Positions 56,701 through 64,000 of a stretch of 64,000 bases of DNA are shown piece by piece; within the stretch, counting starts at the first letter, position 1, and each line of letters begins with the position of its first letter. The notes below the pieces were generated by a model. The model saw only the letters and a program-made list of their open reading frames with translations. It was not told the origin of the DNA and searched no databases. A program made the translations under genes and the position numbers. Origin of the DNA: Plasmopara viticola (Eukaryota; Oomycota; Peronosporomycetes; Peronosporales; Peronosporaceae); assembly GCA_001695595.3 (NCBI GenBank), contig MBPM02000037.1, positions 620,001 to 684,000 on the forward strand, written 5' to 3'.

Positions 56701-59700
56701 TTGATTAAGCACCGACTATTACTCTCTTTAAACTTTTCTTTCAATGTCGTGGCGAAGTAGTCATGGAATTGACGCTCCTTTGGCTCAGTTGGTAGAGCGT
56801 CAGTCTCATAATCTGAAGGTCGCCAGTTCGATCCTGGCAGGGAGCACTACACCAGTGCTTAATGTTGTGCATCTTCTGCCTCATTAGAGGACGCTTATGG
56901 CTCTTGATTAAGCACCGACTACTCTCTTTAAACTTTTCTTTCAATGTCGTGGCGAAGTAGTCATGGAATTGACGCTCCTTTGGCTCAGTTGGTAGAGCGT
57001 CAGTCTCATAATCTGAAGGTCGCCAGTTCGATCCTGGCAGGGAGCACTAGACCAGTGCTTAATGTTGTGCATCTTCTGCCTCATTAGAGGACGCTTATGG
57101 CTCTTGATTAAGCACCGACTATTACTCTCTTTAAACTTTTCTTTCAATGTCGTGGCGAAGTAGTCATGGAATTGACGCTCCTTTGGCTCAGTTGGTAGAG
57201 CGTCAGTCTCATAATCTGAAGGTCGCCAGTTCGATCCTGGCAGGGAGCACTAGACCAGTGCTTAATGTTGTGCATCTTCTGCCTCATTAGAGGACGCTTA
57301 TGGCTCTTGATTAAGCACCGACTATTACTCTCTTTAAACTTTTCTTTCAATGTCGTGGCGAAGTAGTCATGGAATTGACGCTCCTTTGGCTCAGTTGGTA
57401 GAGCGTCAGTCTCATAATCTGAAGGTCGCCAGTTCGATCCTGGCAGGGAGCACTAGACCAGTGCTTAATGTTGTGCATCTTCTGCCTCATTAGAGGACGC
57501 TTATGGCTCTTGATTAAGCACCGACTATTACTCTCTTTAAACTTTTCTTTCAATGTCGTGGCGAAGTAGTCATGGAATTGACGCTCCTTTGGCTCAGTTG
57601 GTAGAGCGTCAGTCTCATAATCTGAAGGTCGCCAGTTCGATCCTGGCAGGGAGCACTAGACCAGTGCTTAATGTTGTGCATATTCTGCCTCATCAGAGGA
57701 CGCTTATGGCTCTTGATTAAGCACCGACTATTACTCTCTTTAAACTTTTCTTTCAATGTCGTGGCGAAGTAGTCATGGAATTGACGCTCCTTTGGCTCAG
57801 TTGGTAGAGCGTCAGTCTCATAATCTGAAGGTCGCCAGTTCGATCCTGGCAGGGAGCACTAGACCAGTGCTTAATGTTGTGCATCTTCTGCCTCATTAGA
57901 GGACGCTTATGGCTCTTGATTAAGCACCGACTATTACTCTCTTTAAACTTTTCTTTCAATGTCGTGGCGAAGTAGTCATGGAATTGACGCTCCTTTGGCT
58001 CAGTTGGTAGAGCGTCAGTCTCATAATCTGAAGGTCGCCAGTTCGATCCTGGCAGGGAGCACTACACCAGTGCTTAATGTTGTGCATATTCTGCCTCATC
58101 AGAGGACGCTTATGGCTCTTGATTAAGCACCGACTATTACTCTCTTTAAACTTTTCTTTCAATGTCGTGGCGAAGTAGTCATGGAATTGACGCTCCTTTG
58201 GCTCAGTTGGTAGAGCGTCAGTCTCATAATCTGAAGGTCGCCAGTTCGATCCTGGCAGGGAGCACTAGACCAGTGCTTAATGTTGTGCATCTTCTGCCTC
58301 ATTAGAGGACGCTTATGGCTCTTGATTAAGCACCGACTATTACTCTCTTTAAACTTTTCTTTCAATGTCGTGGCGAAGTAGTCATGGAATTGACGCTCCT
58401 TTGGCTCAGTTGGTAGAGCGTCAGTCTCATAATCTGAAGGTCGCCAGTTCGATCCTGGCAGGGAGCACTACACCAGTGCTTAATGTTGTGCATCTTCTGC
58501 CTCATTAGAGGACGCTTATGGCTCTTGATTAAGCACCGACTACTCTCTTTAAACTTTTCTTTCAATGTCGTGGCGAAGTAGTCATGGAATTGACGCTCCT
58601 TTGGCTCAGTTGGTAGAGCGTCAGTCTCATAATCTGAAGGTCGCCAGTTCGATCCTGGCAGGGAGCACTAGACCAGTGCTTAATGTTGTGCATCTTCTGC
58701 CTCATTAGAGGACGCTTATGGCTCTTGATTAAGCACCGACTATTACTCTCTTTAAACTTTTCTTTCAATGTCGTGGCGAAGTAGTCATGGAATTGACGCT
58801 CCTTTGGCTCAGTTGGTAGAGCGTCAGTCTCATAATCTGAAGGTCGCCAGTTCGATCCTGGCAGGGAGCACTAGACCAGTGCTTAATGTTGTGCATCTTC
58901 TGCCTCATTAGAGGACGCTTATGGCTCTTGATTAAGCACCGACTATTACTCTCTTTAAACTTTTCTTTCAATGTCGTGGCGAAGTAGTCATGGAATTGAC
59001 GCTCCTTTGGCTCAGTTGGTAGAGCGTCAGTCTCATAATCTGAAGGTCGCCAGTTCGATCCTGGCAGGGAGCACTAGACCAGTGCTTAATGTTGTGCATC
59101 TTCTGCCTCATAGAGGACGCTTATGGCTCTTGATTAAGCACCGACTATTACTCTCTTTAAACTTTTCTTTCAATGTCGTGGCGAAGTAGTCATGGAATTG
59201 ACGCTCCTTTGGCTCAGTTGGTAGAGCGTCAGTCTCATAATCTGAAGGTCGCCAGTTCGATCCTGGCAGGGAGCACTACACCAGTGCTTAATGTTGTGCA
59301 TCTTCTGCCTCATTAGAGGACGCTTATGGCTCTTGATTAAGCACCGACTATTACTCTCTTTAAACTTTTCTTTCAATGTCGTGGCGAAGTAGTCATGGAA
59401 TTGACGCTCCTTTGGCTCAGTTGGTAGAGCGTCAGTCTCATAATCTGAAGGTCGCCAGTTCGATCCTGGCAGGGAGCACTAGACGAGTGCTTAATGTTGT
59501 GCATATTCTGCATCATAGAGGACGCTTATGGCTCTTGATTAAGCACCGACTATTACTCTCTTTAAACTTTTCTTCCAATGTCGTGGCGAAGTAGTCATGG
59601 AATTGACGCTCCTTTGGCTCAGTTGGTAGAGCGTCAGTCTCATAATCTGAAGGTCGCCAGTTCGATCCTGGCAGGGAGCACTACACCAGTGCTTAATGTT

Positions 59701-61101
59701 GTGCATCTTCTGCCTCATTAGAGGACGCTTATGGCTCTTGATTAAGCACCGACTATTACTCTCTTTAAACTTTTCTTTCAATGTCGTGGCGAAGTAGTCA
59801 TGGAATTGACGCTCCTTTGGCTCAGTTGGTAGAGCGTCAGTCTCATAATCTGAAGGTCGCCAGTTCGATCCTGGCAGGGAGCACTAGACCAGTGCTTAAT
59901 GTTGTGCATCTTCTGCCTCATTAGAGGACGCTTATGGCTCTTGATTAAGCACCGACTATTACTCTCTTTAAACTTTTCTTTCAATGTCGTGGCGAAGTAG
60001 TCATGGAATTGACGCTCCTTTGGCTCAGTTGGTAGAGCGTCAGTCTCATAATCTGAAGGTCGCCAGTTCGATCCTGGCAGGGAGCACTACACCAGTGCTT
60101 AATGTTGTGCATCTTCTGCCGCATTAGAGGACGCTTATGGCTCTTGATTAAGCACCGACTATTACTCTCTTTAAACTTTTCTTTCAATGTCGTGGCGAAG
60201 TAGTCATGGAATTGACGCTCCTTTGGCTCAGTTGGTAGAGCGTCAGTCTCATAATCTGAAGGTCGCCAGTTCGATCCTGGCAGGGAGCACTAGACCAGTG
60301 CTTAATGTTATGCATATTCTGCCTCATCAGAGGACGCTTATGGCTCTTGATTAAGCACCGACTATTACTCTCTTTAAACTTTTCTTTCAATGTCGTGGCG
60401 AAGTAGTCATGGAATTGACGCTCCTTTGGCTCAGTTGGTAGAGCGTCAGTCTCATAATCTGAAGGTCGCCAGTTCGATCCTGGCAGGGAGCACTAGACCA
60501 GTGCTTAATGTTGTGCATCTTCTGCCTCATTAGAGGACGCTTATGGCTCTTGATTAAGCACCGACTATTACTCTCTTTAAACTTTTCTTTCAATGTCGTG
60601 GCGAAGTAGTCATGGAATTGACGCTCCTTTGGCTCAGTTGGTAGAGCGTCAGTCTCATAATCTGAAGGTCGCCAGTTCGATCCTGGCAGGGAGCACTAGA
60701 CCAGTGCTTAATGTTGTGCATATTCTGCCTCATCAGAGGACGCTTATGGCTCTTGATTAAGCACCGACTATTACTCTCTTTAAACTTTTCTTTCAATGTC
60801 GTGGCGAAGTAGTCATGGAATTGACGCTCCTTTGGCTCAGTTGGTAGAGCGTCAGTCTCATAATCTGAAGGTCGCCAGTTCGATCCTGGCAGGGAGCACT
60901 AGACCAGTGCTTAAAGTTGTGCATCTTCTGCCTCATTAGAGAACGCTTATGGCTCTTGATTAAGCACCGACTATTACTCTCTTTAAACTTTTCTTTCAAT
61001 GTCGTGGCGAAGTAGTCATGGAATTGACGCTCCTTTGGCTCAGTTGGTAGAGCGTCAGTCTCATAATCTGAAGGTCGCCAGTTCGATCCTGGCAGGGAGC
61101 A
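53735..61101 (+). tRNA. tRNA-Met(CAT) cluster, core run 4: 37 genes
   Basis: Starts: 53,735; 53,937; 54,140 + 203n (n 0-4, to 54,952); 55,154; 55,355 + 203n (n 0-5, to 56,370); 56,572; 56,774; 56,974 + 203n (n 0-7, to 58,395); 58,595; 58,798; 59,001; 59,203; 59,406; 59,608 + 203n (n 0-7, to 61,029). Spacing is 200-203 because of small spacer deletions. The tRNA at 56,370 has T41G as at 39,159. Spacer variants seen at the left side of the core (CACTACACC, CATATTCTG, TTTTTTTAATTTTT) reappear here, so both core edges are more variable than the middle. Confidence 0.95.
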
Positions 61102-61230
61102 CTACACCAGTGCTTAATGTTGTGCATCTTCTGCCTCATTAGAGGACGCTTATGGCTCTTGATTAAGCACCGACTTTTACTTTTTTTAATTTTTCTTTCA
61201 ATGTCGTGGCGAAGTAGTCATGGAATTGAC

Positions 61231-61248
61231 GCTCCTTTGGCTCAGTTG
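61231..61248 (+). pseudogene. tRNA-Met 5' half at LINE G 3' end
   Basis: nt 1-18, consensus sequence, then LINE sequence AAGGTCGTCTATATT. It marks the right end of the array within the window. Confidence 0.9.
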
Positions 61249-61376
61249 AAGGTCGTCTATATTATGTAATATAGGCGAATGTCTACCCAACTTGCCTGGC
61301 GTAGTATCTGTTCTACTACTCTAGTGTACTATATAGAATTATGCATTTCCTCCAAAATAGGAATATACAAAAAATT

Positions 61377-61407
61377 ATGTAATTTCCTCAAAAAAAGGAA
61401 ATTACAT
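61377..61407 (-). other. 3'-region stem-loop of LINE G
   Basis: Perfect 11-bp inverted repeat ATGTAATTTCC / GGAAATTACAT with a 9-nt loop, 129-159 nt from the element 3' end. The equivalents in F2 (23,092-23,121) and F1 (20,882-20,912) keep the pairing with changed bases. Candidate recognition structure for the element's own reverse transcriptase. Confidence 0.6.
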
Positions 61408-62271
61408 ATTTTATGTTTGCCACGTATTGTTTTGGATTTCATCCAATCACTGGCCTGGGAGGGTTTCGGTTCTACACTTTTGCCCCCGTTTCGACTTCAA
61501 CTTCGGGCGAAAAAGGCCATTTAGACCCTTTGTGCGTGGCAACGTTGCTCGATAAGTGCGGTCGATCAACAGCCGCAACTTTTGGCACTTAGGCAGCACA
61601 TACAGCGCCCATTGCATGCCAAATGCTCACGCGTATCAAGCCTTCAGGTGCCTAAACGGAAGTCCGGTCTTTCAGCACACTGTCGCGTCGTTTCGCGATG
61701 GGGGAATCCGCAGCCCAATCCGTGGGCCGACCCATTTTTGGGATCGTTATACTTTATAAGATAAAAATCCCTCGCTTCTTATTCGTCGTGAGGAGTGAAA
61801 AAATTCTTGATTCTCCAGGCCTCACAGTAAAGATAAAAAAAGTGACCGGTATGGCCCCACAGGTAAATTGGCCTTTTAGGCCTCTTCGGGTCACCAAAAC
61901 CACTGGGATTCAGCTCTCAGACTTCATCAAGGTACCCTTGGCCCCCCAGGGTTCACAGAAGACAAAGCTCTTGACTTACGAAGCCGCTTTCTCACTGCTT
62001 TGTTACAGGCGCCCCCTACTCCGGTCTTTTACGCGGCTGGCTCGTATCCAGTTACCCTCCAGGTGCACTGTATGGCTACATCAAGTGCGAGACTTGCGGC
62101 AGCGGACCCCAGAAAATTCGGACGTTCTTCAAGTGATGAGGCTTTACCCGTAAGGGCGCCCGGCAGGCTGCCCGACCAGATAGCACCCACATCTTCGGAC
62201 GGCGGTTTTTTAAACGATTGGAATGAACTCAGTATTTGCCGACATTAACCGTGTTCTTTTCTAGACGTTGT

Positions 62272-64000
62272 TTATTTGTTCATGTGCGCACAGGTCTTGA
62301 TGGTGCTGCCTTGCAGGTTATGGGTGATGCCCGGGTGCTGACAAGTGAAGCTGTGAAACACGGAATGGGTCTTCAGCGAGTCAATCACTTGTTTAAGATC
62401 TTGTCTCAGCTGCCGGTCGTACAGGTGTCGCTGGAAAAAGCGAATGTGCGCACAGAAAGTCGACAATATGACTGAGAGTGCTGGAGCTACCGGTATCGGT
62501 TGCCGTCCGTCGAACAAGCATCGATTGCGGTTCGTCCAGATCGTGTGAAGTACCACAGCTCGAAGCACATGCCATACATCTCGTACCACACCAGAACATT
62601 GAACCCAGTCGTCGCGTACGTGCACCTTGTTCGCGAGAGCAATATCAAGCCACGACGGTCGAGAGACAAAGAATGGTGAGACAAGCTGCAAGATCTGACA
62701 CCAGAGCCTTGACGCCAGCGTGCAGTCGAAAAATAAATGCTTCTCAGTCTCTATCGCTTTGCATCCTGCGCGCACGCATTTACGGATGCCTGGATGTGAC
62801 GTCTCCAAGAACCAGAAGCGCGATCGCACGGGTAGCAAGCGAAACGCAAGACGAAATTGCAAGTCTTCGAAGACCGGAAGCAGGATGTGGCGCAGCCGCT
62901 TTCGATACTCCGCGAATGCTTAATCTGTTGGTCGTCGACACGCTCTGAGTAAATTTTCATCGGGTGCGGCTTTTTTGGAGGGTCAGGCGCCCAGACAATT
63001 TTCAGGATCGCTGACCGTGGAATCTTCGGATCAAGAATATCTTCGCTTTATTTCTGTAGCCAACTCGTGGAAGCAGACATCCGTGTGCGTCTATGCTTGA
63101 CGAGTCCCGTACAAGTTGTCGTGCTCCAAGGCGGTCAACAATTTGCGTCGCTTCCCTGTACAGCGAGCGCAGCCACTTCATCTGTGTGTACGGTCGCACT
63201 GAGACAAGCGTGTAGTCGATATGTCGCTGTACGAAGGTGGTTGCAGCTGGCCACGCTGCACCTTCACACATTAATTTGAAGCTACATGAGATATGGAGAC
63301 GAAAGCTTCGTTGTGGTTCGGCGACCATACCTAGACAACGTCGATGCACCACCACCGTATCGGACCGTGTTCGCTTCTCATAGTGAAGATCAGCATCAGC
63401 ATGGAACCAAATTGGCTGATGTAGGCCATACATGGCGCGTTCGTGCAAACTCAAGTCATGCCACGTGACATTCCATCGTGTCTTGTACCAACACACCCAC
63501 GTCTCTCTCCACCACATTGCAGTTCGGCCAAGTGAGATAAGCTTGCCGTGACGAAGCGGTGAGATTGTAAGAAAGTCGAGTGCGTGGCATCCGCCATAGC
63601 AAGGTAATCCAGACGTCAGCAGCTCAATGCTCGCCGCCGTCCAGTTCTGCTCATCATCACCAATTACAGCTCCGATAAACTGCAATAACAGCGCAAGACG
63701 TTGCTTTTTGAGCTGGGCATCGAGACGTGGAATACCAAGACCACCGTGGGTGCGCTTGTGATAAAGAAATTCGCTCGGGATGAGCATCACGTGCTTTTCG
63801 TCACGATCATGCTTACGACTCAGAACAAACCGGTTAAGCATCGATTGCCAACGCCGCACAATGACCCGAGATATATTCGCGTGCTGAGTGTAGTGCCACA
63901 AACGCGATAGCACCATCGTCTGTGCAACGAGCAGTCTACCTCGAAGTGTGCGGGCACGCCTGTACCATGATTTTATGCTCTCAAAGAAGCGAGCGTCCAA
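62272..64000 (-). pseudogene. LINE ORF2, RT thumb and zinc-binding C-terminus, copy G (partial)
   Basis: A long open stretch from 64,000 to 63,002 begins FFESIKSWYRRARTLRGRLL and includes VLSRLWHYTQHANISRVIV, HGGLGIPRLDAQLKKQRLAL (RT thumb) and GCHALDFLTISPLRHGK. After frame changes near 63,050 and 62,880 follow RVDDQQI, LQFRLAFRLLPVRSRFWFLE, the zinc motif CVRAGCKAIETEKHLFFDC and WHVLRAVVLHTIWTNRNRCL, ending at 62,272. Only two visible frame breaks in 1.7 kb make it one of the youngest large copies here. The catalytic palm lies beyond the window. Confidence 0.85.

Larger units (their letters stand above)
61249..64000 (-). mobile_element. APE-type LINE copy G, inserted in tRNA-Met, continues past window
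   Basis: - strand element with 3' end at 61,249. The 3' region 61,249-62,271 is homologous to that of LINE F (CTACCCAACTTGCCT, TTTGCCCCCGTTT, GTCGCGTCGTTTCGCGA blocks) and has the strongest stem-loop (61,377-61,407) plus the degenerate minisatellite (61,762-61,985). ORF2 follows to the window edge. The 5' side lies outside, so full length cannot be judged. Confidence 0.9.

Noticed and set aside
53630..58545. Higher-order repeat of eight units
   Set aside because: Two spacer variants recur about 1,620 bp apart (53,641/55,261 and 56,919/58,541), but neighbouring units do not match in register, so a true eight-unit repeat is not supported.
27229..61101. CRISPR-like or generic satellite array
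   Set aside because: The unit is homogeneous, with no short repeat/unique spacer pattern, and contains a complete foldable tRNA with A and B boxes; it is a tRNA gene array.
10650..61248. tRNA-derived SINE
   Set aside because: Units are head-to-tail and contiguous, with no A-rich tail and no target duplications around units, and the tRNA is intact rather than decayed in most copies.
61231..61265. LINE G junction as a simple tRNA deletion
   Set aside because: TTGAAGGTCG also resembles the tRNA variable loop (CTGAAGGTCG), but the following sequence matches the LINE F 3' end (TCTATATT, CTACCCAACTTGCCT), so a LINE junction fits better; the exact base remains slightly ambiguous.

Overview
The window is eukaryotic repeat DNA, most likely from an oomycete (Phytophthora-like). 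That is an inference from the eukaryotic elongator tRNA-Met without encoded CCA, APE-type LINEs, a Ty3/gypsy protease relic of oomycete type and a chromodomain-type relic. No intact single-copy protein gene is visible. The dominant feature is a very large tandem array of tRNA-Met(CAT) genes on the + strand with a unit of about 203 bp. The uninterrupted block 27,229-61,101 holds 168 copies. A further 15 copies, several of them defective, lie between 10,689 and 25,071, where retrotransposons split the array.

Layout. 1-2,540: head-to-head fragments of a LINE (ORF1 end plus endonuclease on +, ORF1 start on -). 2,699-9,615: a long decayed LINE copy (C, - strand) with a chromodomain/cysteine-peptidase-like relic in its 3' region. 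9,616-10,560: gypsy gag-protease relic (+). 10,650-12,227: eight old, diverged tRNA units. 12,228-17,295: LINE copy D (-). 17,297-17,517: one tRNA unit. 17,518-19,811: LINE copy E, lacking reverse transcriptase. 19,812-20,798: four tRNA units. 20,700-27,180: a 2.2-kb segment (short LINE F inside a tRNA gene) repeated three times. 27,229-34,895: diverged array. 34,896-61,101: homogenised array core. 61,249-64,000: LINE copy G, running out of the window.

Key observation: every LINE 3' end in the array (D, E, F, G, and with decay C) joins the tRNA-Met gene at the same base, after nucleotide 18 in the D-loop (GGCTCAGTTG^GTAGAGC), always in the - orientation. Copy D is flanked by a 19-bp target duplication spanning tRNA nucleotides -1 to 18, so a complete tRNA gene is rebuilt on its right side. 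This indicates a LINE lineage that targets tRNA-Met genes at one position, with a multicopy array as its safe home.

Each array unit carries the tRNA (A and B boxes), then 8 nt later a conserved stem-loop of about 61 nt, then a T4 Pol III terminator about 91 nt past the tRNA, then a 30-35 nt leader of the next gene. Divergence is concentrated at the left edge, including copies with TAT, CAC or CTT anticodons and copies with internal T runs. The core is nearly identical, as expected from unequal exchange.
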